Below are positions 28,888 to 37,716 of a stretch of DNA of 64,000 nt, piece after piece (the stretch's first letter is position 1; the number at the start of each line of letters is the position of its first letter). Source of the stretch: CAWFQB01 sp965277875 (GTDB lineage Bacteria; Armatimonadota; Chthonomonadetes; Chthonomonadales; Chthonomonadaceae). Where the stretch lies: positions 62,001 through 126,000 of the forward strand of contig CBDIDV010000002.1 in NCBI GenBank assembly GCA_965277875.1, in the 5' to 3' direction. The translations under genes and the position numbers were made by a program. Under the pieces are notes generated by a model that had not been told where the DNA came from, did no database searches, and saw only the letters and a program-made list of their open reading frames with translations.

Positions 28888-29441
28888 CGTGTGTCCTCGC
28901 CTTCTATAAGCGGAAAGCGCTGCCATTCCCAATAAGCGAGCAGGCGCGCGGCCTCACCGTCGAACGGCGTGTCGTAGTGGTGCGTGTGCGGCAAGGGGAA
29001 CCTGACCTCGCCTTCCTGTAATCCACGCTGTCGCAGGACGGACTCGTACTCTGACAGTGGGCCATACGCGTAGAGGACGTTGTGCTGATCGTAGACGAGC
29101 GTGGCATGATCCGGCAGCGACGCCACCCAGACGTGATGCCGTCCATCGCCTTCCAAAAATGCCTTGAACTCCTGCACAAACGCTTCCATCTCGGCCCGCG
29201 ACACAGGAACCGGACTCTGATAGCGGCCCGGTTCCTGATCGCTTCGGGAGACCAGCAGCACGTATAGAATGCCAAAGGGTTCCGGCAGTACGCGGCTTAG
29301 AGCGATCATCAGGTCAATGTGGCTGGTGGCAGGCGCAGCGACGATGCGCTCCGGCCCGGTTGTTTGCTCGCGTGACCATAGATTAGGGTAGCGATAAGGC
29401 ATGTCGTTGCCCGCTGAATCGAGCATACCGAACTTGTGCAT
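28884..29441 (-). CDS. Hypothetical protein coupled to a GNAT gene
   Basis: A 185-aa soluble protein with alternating strands and helices: 'IDLMIALSRVLPEPFGILYV', 'MEAFVQEFKAFLEGDGRHHV', 'HATLVYDQHNVLYAYGPLSE', 'HYDTPFDGEAARLLAYWEW'. Family not recognised. The start at 29441 (MHKFGMLDSAGNDMPYRYPN) is chosen over upstream starts that lie opposite the intergenic region; GAGGA is 11 nt away. Its stop overlaps the GNAT start by 4 bp, so both act together or are at least co-expressed. Confidence 0.65.
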   Translation of the reverse strand: MHKFGMLDSAGNDMPYRYPNLWSREQTTGPERIVAAPATSHIDLMIALSRVLPEPFGILYVLLVSRSDQEPGRYQSPVPVSRAEMEAFVQEFKAFLEGDGRHHVWVASLPDHATLVYDQHNVLYAYGPLSEYESVLRQRGLQEGEVRFPLPHTHHYDTPFDGEAARLLAYWEWQRFPLIEGEDTR

Positions 29442-29655
29442 GATGTGTTTTCTGTCCTCACGGCTTTGCAGGATGCGTCTTCTCGCTCCCGCGTCTTCTC
29501 GCTCAGTGGATTGACAAAGCCGCAACGTCCTTTGTTGCAGTTTCAGCCCGCCCGGAACGGAGGGGAAGCGCCTGTGTGCGTCGAACAAGAGCGCAAGCGG
29601 TTCAGCCTCTTGGCTCTTAAGAAAATATAAGAAGTGAGGAGATTTGGACGCGCGC

Positions 29656-30360
29656 ATGATGACAAACTCGCATACAGTCAGGCCGGAGGTGCATGGCGTT
29701 CTGTTCGACCTGGACAACACGCTCTATGACCGTGATCAGACATTTGAACAATGCGCGCATGGCTTTGTCAAGGAACATCTCGCTATTCTTGAGCAGGACA
29801 AACGGGCAGAGGTGTTGGAACAGATACTCACACAAGGTATCAAGGGATATGGCGCTCGCAAGATGGTGTTTGCCGAGGTTGTGAGACGGTTTCCCAAAAT
29901 GCCTCCTGATGCCGACGCGCTGGATGCTTTGTTCTACCGGCAATGGCTGACGCACATGAGGCTGGAGGCGGGAACGCTTCGGTTGCTGCAAGCGCTGGAC
30001 GCGGCAGGCATTCCCTTCGGTATCGTCACCAATGCCGGTACGCGGCAGAACTTCAAAATAGATCAACTCGGACTGCGTTCACGAGCCAAGTGCATCTTTA
30101 TCTCGGAGGAGTTCGGGGGGCGCAAACCCGAAGCCGCCATCTTCCATGCCGCCGCTTCTTGCCTGAACGTGCCTTGTGAACAAATTCTGTTCGTCGGCGA
30201 CAACCCCATAGCCGACATCTGTGGCGCGCACAACGTCGGCATGGCGACGGCCTGGCTGCACCGGGGTTCCACATGGCCCGCCGAGATTACAGAGGTTCAG
30301 CCAGATTATGCACTCGGCTTCCTTGCGGAACTAGGGTCTATTCTGGGACTGCCTGAATAA
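29656..30360 (+). CDS. HAD-superfamily hydrolase
   Basis: A 234-aa haloacid-dehalogenase-type phosphatase. Motif I 'GVLFDLDNTLYDRD' supplies both catalytic Asp residues; motif II is in 'GIVTNAGTRQN'; motif III Lys in 'FGGRKPEAAIFHAA'; motif IV 'ILFVGDNPIADI'. The helical C1 cap between residues 20 and 100 fits small-molecule phosphatases such as phosphoglycolate- or sugar-phosphatases. Start uncertain: TTG 29644 is only 2 nt from GAGGAG, ATG 29656 is 14 nt away. Its 3' end overlaps that of the convergent isomerase by 23 bp. Confidence 0.88.
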   Translation: MMTNSHTVRPEVHGVLFDLDNTLYDRDQTFEQCAHGFVKEHLAILEQDKRAEVLEQILTQGIKGYGARKMVFAEVVRRFPKMPPDADALDALFYRQWLTHMRLEAGTLRLLQALDAAGIPFGIVTNAGTRQNFKIDQLGLRSRAKCIFISEEFGGRKPEAAIFHAAASCLNVPCEQILFVGDNPIADICGAHNVGMATAWLHRGSTWPAEITEVQPDYALGFLAELGSILGLPE

Positions 30361-31174
30361 TGTTTTTGGCTTCACTGACAGCCGCCGCCAGGCGCTCGCG
30401 TGAGTCGAGCAGGGCTTGATCGGTGTCCTGTCCATAGCCGCCTGATTGTGGCAGCCCGCCGATCTCCAGAATGGCTGGGCCGAAGAAGCCACGTTCCAAT
30501 AAGCCGCGACACAAACTTGGAAAGTCCAGACTGCCCCTGCCAAGCGGCAGGTGGTAGTTGACGGCAGGCAATGGCGTGTCGGAAACATGCAGCATGGTCA
30601 TGCGCGGCGTGAGTTGCAAAAAGCCACCCAAGTGCTCAGGAATGGTATGGTTGAAGTCCCACACGAACCCCAATCCCGGCGCTTTGTCCAGCAGCAAGGC
30701 GCAGCGTTCAGGGGTGGCAAACAACCCCAGCGCAGGTTCATTGTGTTCAAACCCGAAGCGGAAGCCGTGAGCCGCTGCCAATTCTACGCCTGCTGTAAAC
30801 TGCGCGAGCAGAGCGTCCTCCAGCGTGTATAAGGCCGCAGTGCCCATAGAGCGGTCGAGGGGTACAAGATGCCAATGAACACAGGCGCAATTCAGCGCGC
30901 GGATCGCAGGTAGGTTGAGTTGCAGCACGTCTAGGGGCGTTTGGCCCAGGGTGTTCCTGCCCGCCTGATCTATCCTGACCACGATCTCCATAACGCAGGC
31001 CAGGTTTGCAGCCCGCAGCGCTTGACTCAGCGTGTCCAGTGGCACACCCAGGCGTGAGGCGTATTCTCCCGGTTCCCGCACGGCAAACTGAACACAATCG
31101 AACCCTGCGGAACGCGCAAAGGCAATCTCCTCAAGGACGGTATGGGAGCAGAACGGCGCGAGACGAACATTCAT
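30338..31174 (-). CDS. Sugar phosphate isomerase/epimerase (xylose-isomerase-like TIM barrel)
   Basis: A 278-aa AP_endonuc_2-family TIM-barrel protein. Barrel strands with metal-ligand candidates: 'CVQFAVREPGEYASRLGV', 'CACVHWHLVPL', 'FRFGFEHNEPALGLFATP' (E-H-N), 'LGFVWDFNHTIPEHL' (D, H), 'TMLHVSDTPLPAVNYHLPLG' (H, D) and 'GPAILEIGG' (E). This set fits metal-dependent keto-isomerases or epimerases acting on sugars or inositols. The start is set at MNVRLAPFCSHTVLEE; the upstream extension lacks support. Convergent with the HAD gene. Confidence 0.85.
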   Translation of the reverse strand: MNVRLAPFCSHTVLEEIAFARSAGFDCVQFAVREPGEYASRLGVPLDTLSQALRAANLACVMEIVVRIDQAGRNTLGQTPLDVLQLNLPAIRALNCACVHWHLVPLDRSMGTAALYTLEDALLAQFTAGVELAAAHGFRFGFEHNEPALGLFATPERCALLLDKAPGLGFVWDFNHTIPEHLGGFLQLTPRMTMLHVSDTPLPAVNYHLPLGRGSLDFPSLCRGLLERGFFGPAILEIGGLPQSGGYGQDTDQALLDSRERLAAAVSEAKNIIQAVPE

Positions 31175-31406
31175 GCCGATCTGAAAAACGTTGTGTTCTG
31201 TTGGCTTCACAGATGCTCTCCTACGGATGTGGATACGCCGAGCCTCTTGGCTGAAAAGTTCATGCAATATATCTTGGCACAAAGCAGCCTGATGGCTCGA
31301 ATGTTGCTGCACCTATTCGTGCGGGCAGACTGTCATTAACACAGGAGAACAGGACGGCGACCTTTGCACAATCCGCTCCGAAATCTATGCGACAAGGAAC
31401 GCAGCA

Positions 31407-32162
31407 ATGGACAACAGCATTTATTTTGACGGGCGGCACTACGATGCGCTCTGGCCCGGCTCTCAGCGCCAGAACGAACTCGACTTCTATGTGCGCCGCG
31501 TTCAGGAGTTCGGCGGGCCGGTGCTGGAACTGGGCTGCGGCACGGGCCAACTCACTATTCCTATGGCGCGAGCAGGCGTAACCATGACCGGACTTGATCT
31601 ATCCGAGCCGATGCTGGCGCGCGCAAGAGAGAAGGCATCGGAACAGAACGTGGATGTGACGTGGGTACAAGCCGACTGCCGCGACTTTGCGCTTGGTCAG
31701 CAGTTCGGGTTGATCTTCTTTCCCGCCAACTCGCTGCTGCATCTGCTGGACTGGCGCGATGTGCAGTCGTGTCTCACTCAGGTGAAGAAGCATCTGAGAC
31801 CGGGCGGCGCGTTCGTCTTTGAAATCTTCAACCCCAGCCTCGCGCTTCTGACCCGCGTTCCTGATCAGCGCCATCTTGTGGGCGCGTACCCCGACCCGGA
31901 TGGCAGAGGCATGATGAGGGTGACGGAAAGCAGCGTGTACGATGCGGCGACACAGATAAACCACATCCATTGGCACTACCGGATTGAGGGTCAATCCGAG
32001 GAAACTACCGCGACGTTCGATCTAAGGATGTGCTTTCCGCAGGAGATCGAAGCGCTGCTGCACTACAATGGTTTCGACATGCGCGCAAAATATGGCGACG
32101 ACGATGAAACGCCATTTACAGGCCAATCGTCTCGACAGTTGATTGTTTGTATTCCGAAGTAG
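31407..32162 (+). CDS. Class I SAM-dependent methyltransferase
   Basis: A 251-aa methyltransferase (Methyltransf_25-like). 'MDNSIYFDGRHYDALWPGSQ' opens the protein; the SAM site is 'GPVLELGCGTGQLTIPMARA', 'TMTGLDLSEPMLARAREKA', 'WVQADCRDFALGQQFGLIFF' and 'HLRPGGAFVFEIFNPS'. The C-terminal 'EETTATFDLRMCFPQEIEAL' and 'GFDMRAKYGD' are typical of this group. The substrate is unknown. AAGGAACG precedes the ATG. The next gene begins 40 bp downstream and may be co-transcribed. Confidence 0.9.
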   Translation: MDNSIYFDGRHYDALWPGSQRQNELDFYVRRVQEFGGPVLELGCGTGQLTIPMARAGVTMTGLDLSEPMLARAREKASEQNVDVTWVQADCRDFALGQQFGLIFFPANSLLHLLDWRDVQSCLTQVKKHLRPGGAFVFEIFNPSLALLTRVPDQRHLVGAYPDPDGRGMMRVTESSVYDAATQINHIHWHYRIEGQSEETTATFDLRMCFPQEIEALLHYNGFDMRAKYGDDDETPFTGQSSRQLIVCIPK

Positions 32163-32202
32163 TCATCGTCTTTAGAGGACAGTTCACACAAGGCTCACGA
32201 AA

Positions 32203-32973
32203 ATGTCGGCAGAACCAACCTATCAGATGGAACCGGAACTGCGCTTGGTGGCGAGGCGTTCGGCTCGCGTCAAGGTGCAGGCATGGACGGAACTCAGGAC
32301 AATAGCGCTGACCGGGTGTGTTATTGCTCTCGTCATCGGCTGGTTCGCGGCGCGTGACCTCCAAGACCTGTACGCCCTGCGAGAGCGGGGCGTGACACAG
32401 CAGGCCGTTGTCACCGGCAAGAGAAAGGTACATGGCAAAAGCGACTCCTACTATCTTTCATACTCGCTGCAACAGCATGACGCCGCAGTTCAGGACGAAG
32501 ATCAGATTCCTAAATCGCTATATGAGCAGAAACGCGTGGGAGATACCCTACCGATCACGTTTCTTCCAGGGCAGCCGCAAACGCATCGGCTGGGCCACGT
32601 CAGAGATGAGCGGGTACAGGAGCGCAGCATAAGTTGGGCGCTGGGTCTACTGTGCGCGTCAGGGCTGTTTGGCCTGCTTGTTTCCGCGATGTGGTTTGAG
32701 TATTGTAAGGAATTGCACTTGACGCGCGAGGGCGTTCCCGCCCCGGCTCTGGTTATCACATGTGTCGCGCCGCAGCCAAACACGAAGACGACACAGTATA
32801 GCGTCACCTACCAGTTTGAAGCGCAAGGGGGCGAGCAAACGCAAACCGGCTCGGTGTCTGCCGAAGTGGGCAAGCAAATCGTCGAAGGTCAAACGGTCAC
32901 AGCATTGTACGATGCCGCCGATCCACGCCGCGCGTGCTTGTATTGCGCGCTTCGCTACACCGAAGTGGAGTGA
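32203..32973 (+). CDS. Two-TM membrane protein (DUF3592-like)
   Basis: A 256-aa inner-membrane protein. Two transmembrane helices are evident ('TIALTGCVIALVIGWFAARD' and 'LGLLCASGLFGLLVSAMWFE'), with a soluble beta-rich segment between them ('TQQAVVTGKRKVHGKSDSYY...VGDTLPITFLPG') and a second one after them ('ALVITCVAPQPNTKTTQYSV...QTVTALYDAADPRRAC'). The repeated 'VTG..YYLSY......GD.LPITFLP' pattern is that of DUF3592-type domains, twice. Function unknown. Confidence 0.75.
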   Translation: MSAEPTYQMEPELRLVARRSARVKVQAWTELRTIALTGCVIALVIGWFAARDLQDLYALRERGVTQQAVVTGKRKVHGKSDSYYLSYSLQQHDAAVQDEDQIPKSLYEQKRVGDTLPITFLPGQPQTHRLGHVRDERVQERSISWALGLLCASGLFGLLVSAMWFEYCKELHLTREGVPAPALVITCVAPQPNTKTTQYSVTYQFEAQGGEQTQTGSVSAEVGKQIVEGQTVTALYDAADPRRACLYCALRYTEVE

Positions 32974-33004
32974 CATTTCCAACGGACACACATCAACAAG
33001 GACG

Positions 33005-33460
33005 TACACGCCCAACGAGACACTGGAAGCCATCCCAGACTTTTTGCGCCTGTCTGAGCACATCGGCACGGCAGGCCAGCCGAATGCCTAACAGTTCGCT
33101 GCTATACGCGAAGCCGGGTATGAAGTGGTTATCAACCTGCGACCGCCTGCCGACGCACTGTCCGACGAACATGTGCTTGTCGAAGGTGAAGGTATAGAGT
33201 ACATTTCGATACCTGTGATCTGGACGGCGCCCACCGTGACGGATGTGGAACAGTTCTTCGCCGCCATGCAGGTTAATGAAGGCAAACGCGTCTTTGTGCA
33301 TTGTGCCAGGAACATGCGCGTTTCGGCCTTTATGTATCTGTATCGCGTGTTGAAGGAGAACATCGCGCCCGACGTTGCTGTACTTGATCTACATCGCATC
33401 TGGACGCCCAACCCGACATGGCAAGCGTTGATTGAGCAGGTGTTGGCGCAACCCAAGTAA
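33005..33460 (+). pseudogene. Tyrosine-phosphatase-like (DUF442-type) gene with in-frame stop
   Basis: A protein of about 150 residues related to the DUF442 dual-specificity phosphatase-like family. The frame reads 'TLEAIPDFLRLSEHIGTAGQ' and 'PNA', TAA (33089-33091), then 'QFAAIREAGYEVVINLRPPA' in the same frame; family members have Glu near the TAA position. The P-loop 'VFVHCARNMRVSAFMYLYR' (HCxxxxR) is intact. No start codon is obvious upstream. A GTG/ATG-like restart at 33125 could give a truncated 111-aa product containing the P-loop. Probable nonsense-inactivated gene. Confidence 0.7.
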
Positions 33461-33494
33461 TCCGCACATCCCGCTTTTCCCCGTATTGATGCGT

Positions 33495-33586
33495 GGAAGG
33501 CTCTGCCATGCGTCCGCCCTCGCAGCCTTCCATTGTGTTAGCAGGCTCAGGCGGAAGAGATGTTTCGCCTGAGCCTGCGTCTTTTT
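33495..33586 (+). terminator. Double hairpin with T5 tract
   Basis: A first hairpin (GGAAGGCT.../...AGCCTTCC, 33495-33531) is followed by a 13-bp stem GCAGGCTCAGGCG/CGCCTGAGCCTGC (33541-33578) and then GTCTTTTTG. It is the only unit-end hairpin here with a classical T run. Confidence 0.8.
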
Positions 33587-33690
33587 GTACCCTTATGAGC
33601 ATCTTCGTCTCCGTCCCTGCCTCTTTAGCATCCGTCCGTAGGTGTGCGATAAGAAACTATCAATGACATCATCGGAAGAGTGTTCTCCCC

Positions 33691-34266
33691 ATGCAATTAG
33701 CAACGCCACGCCTGATCCTGCGCGAGTTTGTAGAAGAGGATTGGCGCGCGGTGTGGGCGTACCAATCTGATCCCCTGTATTTGCGCTACTATGCCTGCGA
33801 ACAGCCTACCGATGCCGAAGCGCGTGCCTTTGTCGGCAGGTTTGTGGCCCAGCAGCAGGAACAACCGCGCGCCAAGTTTCAGTTCGCCATCGTTCTCTTA
33901 GATGATCCTACGGCGGACGGTCGGGTAGTCGGCAACTGCGGCTTGCGTGTCAGTGATCCTGCCGCTCGTGAAGGCAACATCGGCTACGAACTCGACAGCC
34001 GCTTCTGGGGACAGGGCTACGCCACCGAAGCGGCCCGTGAGATGCTGCGGCTGGGCTTTGAAGAACATAAACTGCACCGCATCGAAGCCGGGTGCGTGGC
34101 AGACAATGCAGGTTCGGCGCGTGTAATGGATAAGATTGGAATGCGCCGCGAGGCACATCTGCGAGAGAAGGCGTTCTTTAAGGGCCGGTGGTGGGACAGT
34201 CTGCTCTATGCCATTCTTGACCATGAGTGGCAGGCACAGCGTTCCACCCAAAAAGAAGAAGCATGA
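33691..34266 (+). CDS. GNAT-family N-acetyltransferase (RimJ/RimL-like)
   Basis: A 191-aa acetyltransferase: 'LATPRLILREFVEEDWRAVW' N-terminus, 'GNIGYELDSRFWGQGYATEA' acetyl-CoA loop, 'HKLHRIEAGCVADNAGSARV' and 'MDKIGMRREAHLREKAFFKG' C-terminus. The pattern matches the RimJ/RimL group. The acceptor is not known. First gene of a three-gene unit: its TGA overlaps the ATG of the phosphotransferase gene that follows, and that gene overlaps the next in the same way. Confidence 0.92.
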   Translation: MQLATPRLILREFVEEDWRAVWAYQSDPLYLRYYACEQPTDAEARAFVGRFVAQQQEQPRAKFQFAIVLLDDPTADGRVVGNCGLRVSDPAAREGNIGYELDSRFWGQGYATEAAREMLRLGFEEHKLHRIEAGCVADNAGSARVMDKIGMRREAHLREKAFFKGRWWDSLLYAILDHEWQAQRSTQKEEA

Positions 34267-35177
34267 ACGAAGAACAAATCCTGAGCCTCGTGGCGCAGAC
34301 GCTTGGTAAACAGCCTCTTTCCGCCACGCACCAGGCATTCGGGCATAACAGCGTTACCTACGATGTGGCGCTCCCAGGCCGCAATGTCATTGTCCGCGCC
34401 AACGCCAATCCGCAGGTGTTTGCGACAACCGAGCGTAACCTTGCTGTTCTCGCCGGATTGGGGCTTCCTGTGCCAACAGTAATCGTCTTCGATCTCACAA
34501 AGACGCATCACCCCTTTGCCTGGATGGTACTGGACAAGATACCCGGACGCGACCTGCGCTACGAACTGGCGGCAATGACATCCGCACAGATGACGCGCCT
34601 CGCCGAACAGATCGTAGACTTTCAGCGGCGCGTGACGCGTCTGCCGCAAGGAAGCGGGTACGGCTATGTCGGTATTGGCGAACCGGGGCCGTATGCCTCG
34701 TGGTGGGAACTGCTCGGCTTTGACAAGAATGCCCCGCCCGCCTCACAGACCGACAACATCCGTTTATGGCAGGGGCGCGTTCAGAAGCGGATGCAGAACT
34801 TCGCGCCCTACTTTCACTCCATTCCGCCCACCTGCTTCCTGGACGACATCACCGTGAAGAACGTGATCGTGCAGAACGGCAAACTGCAGGGCATGGTGGA
34901 TTTCGATTGCGTTTGTTATGGCGACCCACTGCACTGGCTGGCATTGACATCCGTGGGCGTCGTCAGCGATGTAGGTGCGAGAGGGTTATTTTATGTGGAC
35001 GAACTCACGCGCCTGTGGCAACTGACGCACCAGCAGGAACAGGTGTTGGCGCTATACTCTGCCGCAATATCGCTGGACTTTCTGCGCCGCTTTGCGCCTG
35101 TGGAGACGGCCCAATGGAACGCGCGGATGTGGGCGTTTGTGGAGCAATGGACGCGCGGAGGAGAGCAGGAATCATGA
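34263..35177 (+). CDS. Aminoglycoside-phosphotransferase-fold kinase (atypical catalytic loop)
   Basis: A 304-aa kinase of the APH/choline-kinase fold. N-lobe: 'FGHNSVTYDVALPGRNVIVR'. Catalytic loop: 'PTCFLDDITVKNVIVQNGKL', where the usual HGD is LDD, so the His is replaced while the catalytic Asp and the Asn are kept; the metal-binding Asp is in 'GMVDFDCVCYGDPLHWLAL'. Such variants exist in the family, so activity is plausible. Substrate unknown. Coupled to both neighbours by 4-bp overlaps (ATGA), which argues for one functional unit. Confidence 0.85.
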   Translation: MNEEQILSLVAQTLGKQPLSATHQAFGHNSVTYDVALPGRNVIVRANANPQVFATTERNLAVLAGLGLPVPTVIVFDLTKTHHPFAWMVLDKIPGRDLRYELAAMTSAQMTRLAEQIVDFQRRVTRLPQGSGYGYVGIGEPGPYASWWELLGFDKNAPPASQTDNIRLWQGRVQKRMQNFAPYFHSIPPTCFLDDITVKNVIVQNGKLQGMVDFDCVCYGDPLHWLALTSVGVVSDVGARGLFYVDELTRLWQLTHQQEQVLALYSAAISLDFLRRFAPVETAQWNARMWAFVEQWTRGGEQES

Positions 35178-36169
35178 TGACGGACATGCTGACGGCGGAA
35201 GTTTGCCGCCGCTATGGTTTGGGAACGCCTGTCACGCCGCTCTCCGCTGTTACAGGCGGCCTATTGCACCGCCTATACCGGCTTGAAACAGACAAAGGCC
35301 GCTATGCTGTCAAGGTGCTTGACGCAGACGTTCTGCGAAAGCCGGGCGTCCGTGACGAGTTCCGCCGCGCCGAACACATCGCGGCACTGTTTGCAGAGGC
35401 AGATGTTCCGGCAGTCACCGCTCTGGCTGTCAAAGGCGACACGGTTCAGGACGTGGGCGAAGGGACGGTGATCGTCTTTCCCTGGCTGGACGGCGACATG
35501 CTTCCATTTTACCCTGTCACCACAGAACAGGCGCGGCAGATCGGAGCCGTGCTGGGCCGGATGCACACGCTGAACTTGCAGGTTCCCGGCCTACCCATGC
35601 CCGCTTTTTCCACTTACGCCGACGCGCATTGGGAAACGCTGGTACGTCAGGCGCACGCGGCAGACATGGAGTGGGCGAATGACCCGGCCTCTCTGCTTGT
35701 CGAACTGCGCGCGTGGAACCGTCTTGCACAAGAAGGGTACGGGGGCATTGGAAGCCGGTGGGTGGTAAGTCATGGCGACCTTGACCAAAAGAACGTTTTG
35801 TGGAAGGACGACACGCCCTATCTCATAGATTGGGAGTCGGCGGGTCTGGTCAGCCCTGCCCTGGAAGTCATCGGGGCCGCGCTGAGTTGGAGCGGGCAGA
35901 CGATTGGCCCGCCCAATCAAGCCGTGTTTGCTGCCCTGTTGCACGAGTATTGCCGCCATGCCGATCTGCCCGCAGGTGTCGGACGCGCGGCCCTACAAGG
36001 CTGTCTGGGTAATTGGCTGCACTGGCTGGAACCCAATATGCGCCGCTCGCTGCCGACCTCCGGCGCGGACGCGGCAGGGCAGAATGCAGGCGCACATGAG
36101 GTGAAGCAAACCCTAGCCCCACTGCGCGCTCTCGCCGCTAACATTGAAGTATGGGCCGCGTGGTGCTGA
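35174..36169 (+). CDS. Aminoglycoside-phosphotransferase-fold kinase
   Basis: A 331-aa small-molecule kinase of the APH family. N-lobe: 'AVTGGLLHRLYRLETDKGRY' with 'AVKVLDADVL' (ATP-anchoring Lys). Catalytic loop: 'RWVVSHGDLDQKNVLWKD' (HGDxxxxN) and 'PYLIDWESAGLVSPALEV' (D of the DFG-like site). All key residues are present. It follows an atypical paralogue with a 4-bp overlap and ends 31 bp before an SDR gene. The group modifies aminoglycosides, homoserine, choline or similar hydroxyl compounds; the true substrate cannot be read from sequence. Confidence 0.9.
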   Translation: MMTDMLTAEVCRRYGLGTPVTPLSAVTGGLLHRLYRLETDKGRYAVKVLDADVLRKPGVRDEFRRAEHIAALFAEADVPAVTALAVKGDTVQDVGEGTVIVFPWLDGDMLPFYPVTTEQARQIGAVLGRMHTLNLQVPGLPMPAFSTYADAHWETLVRQAHAADMEWANDPASLLVELRAWNRLAQEGYGGIGSRWVVSHGDLDQKNVLWKDDTPYLIDWESAGLVSPALEVIGAALSWSGQTIGPPNQAVFAALLHEYCRHADLPAGVGRAALQGCLGNWLHWLEPNMRRSLPTSGADAAGQNAGAHEVKQTLAPLRALAANIEVWAAWC

Positions 36170-36199
36170 GAGCGAGTGGCAGCAAGGAGAGCAATCAAA

Positions 36200-36973
36200 A
36201 TGGAGCAGGTTCTCGCAGGGCGTGTCGCATTGGTGACAGGAGTGAGTCGACGTAAAGGCATTGGCTTTGCCGTGGCGGACAGGCTCGCCTCAATGGGGGC
36301 AGATGTGTTTTGCCATGCCTTCATGCCCTATGATGCCGAGCAACCCTGGGGCGCGGATAGCGGCGGCCTGGAAGCACTCCAAGAAGCACTACAGCGGCAT
36401 GGCACGCGCATTGAGTTTATGCAGGCTGACTTCGCTGATCCGAACGCCCCAGTCCAAGTCGTTGCCGCCGCAGCCCGCGCCCTCGGACACATAGATATTC
36501 TGGTTGCTAATCATGCTTACTCAACTTCTGGCACACTGGAAGAACTTACGGCAGCCGACATTGACGCGCATCTGCTGGTCAATGTACGCGCCACTCTGCT
36601 GCTTGTCAAGGAGTTCGCGGCGCAGCATGAGGATACGCGACAGGGTGGACGCGTCGTTTTATTTACCTCTGGGCAGCACCTCCAACCCATGCCCGGCGAA
36701 CTGGCGTACATCGCCTCCAAAGGCGCGCTGCATCAACTCACGACAAGCCTAGCCGTCCATCTTGCGCCGCGCCGCATCACTGTCAACACACTTGATCCCG
36801 GCGCAACAGATACCGGGTGGGCCACGCCGGAGGTGTATGAGGCCGTGCGATTTGCTCATCCGCAAAGGAGATGGGGAACACCCCAAGATGCAGCCCGCCT
36901 GATCGCGTGGCTGGTAACAGATGATGCCGCGTGGATTACGGGGCAGATTATCAACTCACGCGGCGGCACATAA
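36200..36973 (+). CDS. Short-chain dehydrogenase/reductase
   Basis: A 257-aa NAD(P)-dependent oxidoreductase. The Rossmann motif is 'VALVTGVSRRKGIGFAVADR' (TGxxxxxGIG), followed by 'DILVANHAYSTSG' (in place of NNAG), the catalytic Ser in 'VVLFTSGQHLQ' and the Tyr/Lys pair in 'LAYIASKGALHQLTTSLA'. The C-terminus 'ITGQIINSRGGT' fits the FabG-like group. AAGGAGA lies 9 nt before ATG 36200. It appears to be the last gene of the 33691-36973 unit, which ends at a strong palindrome. Confidence 0.92.
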   Translation: MEQVLAGRVALVTGVSRRKGIGFAVADRLASMGADVFCHAFMPYDAEQPWGADSGGLEALQEALQRHGTRIEFMQADFADPNAPVQVVAAAARALGHIDILVANHAYSTSGTLEELTAADIDAHLLVNVRATLLLVKEFAAQHEDTRQGGRVVLFTSGQHLQPMPGELAYIASKGALHQLTTSLAVHLAPRRITVNTLDPGATDTGWATPEVYEAVRFAHPQRRWGTPQDAARLIAWLVTDDAAWITGQIINSRGGT

Positions 36974-36983
36974 ACTTTCTTTT

Positions 36984-37022
36984 TGCCGCAGCGGATGAAA
37001 AATCCTTTCACCCGCTGCGGCA
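36984..37022. terminator. Palindrome between convergent genes
   Basis: TGCCGCAGCGG-A-TGAAA, loop AATCC, TTTCA-C-CCGCTGCGGCA: 16 pairs with one mismatch. Confidence 0.75.
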
Positions 37023-37062
37023 GGATCACAGGAAGGCGAATTGATGGTGTGCGTGATGGGGC

Positions 37063-37623
37063 TTAGATGATTTGCTTCAAGAACGCTCCGACATCGGCAG
37101 GGCGGCGACAACGTATCACCTTGTTTTGATAACCGGCAAGCACTTGAGTAACGGCAGCGCGATTGGCTCCATCATCGTCAGGCCCAGAAGGTGTGACAGG
37201 AAAAGGAGCGGTATAGTAGGGCCGCACTCCACTTGCAAATCTCAGCATGTTGCGAAAGCCGGGATGCCGATTGTTGCGGGCTAAATTTGCCTTGATGTGA
37301 CGACGAACGATGCGCCACCAGCACAGCCGCCAATGTAGGTCGAGCCATATAATCACATCGGCGCGTGCCAGCAGGTCGTCAACCCACCACAAAAAAGCGC
37401 CTTCTACGACCCAGGAGGATTGCGCGCCGATCTTCTGAATATCGGCTTGGCGCTGTTCCACAGAACGTTTCGCGCCGGAACCGTTTTCATAGCCGATCAC
37501 ATCCAGTTCATAGCAAGGCGCATCCAGACGAGCGGCAACTTGTCGGGCCAGCGTGGTCTTGCCGCTGCCTGCCATACCAATGATGTAAATACGATGTGGA
37601 ATGTTGAGCGTGGTGTTGTGCAT
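37063..37623 (-). CDS. P-loop AAA-type kinase (adenylate-kinase-like / FlaR-like)
   Basis: A 186-aa P-loop protein. Walker A 'RIYIIGMAGSGKTTLARQVA' (GMAGSGKT); a strand 'ADVIIWLDLHWRLCWWRIVR' typical of the group once annotated as topology modulation protein; basic lid 'RRHIKANLARNNRHPGFRNM'. Members are thought to be nucleoside- or small-molecule kinases. The start is set at MHNTTLNIPH (37623); the 8 residues upstream are Arg-rich and less likely. A GGGG run, not an ideal ribosome site, precedes it. Confidence 0.85.
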   Translation of the reverse strand: MHNTTLNIPHRIYIIGMAGSGKTTLARQVAARLDAPCYELDVIGYENGSGAKRSVEQRQADIQKIGAQSSWVVEGAFLWWVDDLLARADVIIWLDLHWRLCWWRIVRRHIKANLARNNRHPGFRNMLRFASGVRPYYTAPFPVTPSGPDDDGANRAAVTQVLAGYQNKVIRCRRPADVGAFLKQII

Positions 37624-37684
37624 ACCCCTGTTTCGTTTCCGCCGCACAATCCGCTTAACAAAAAGACCAGGATGCAGAAGTCAA

Positions 37685-37716
37685 TGTGCCGCCAGTTCTT
37701 CCCGAAGCGCGGCACA
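37685..37716. other. Hairpin in a divergent/tandem intergenic gap
   Basis: TGTGCCGC and GCGGCACA enclose 16 nt, upstream of the P-loop kinase gene and after the end of the Nudix gene, both on the minus strand. It is probably the terminator of the Nudix unit, but lacks the A/T apex of the others. Confidence 0.45.
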
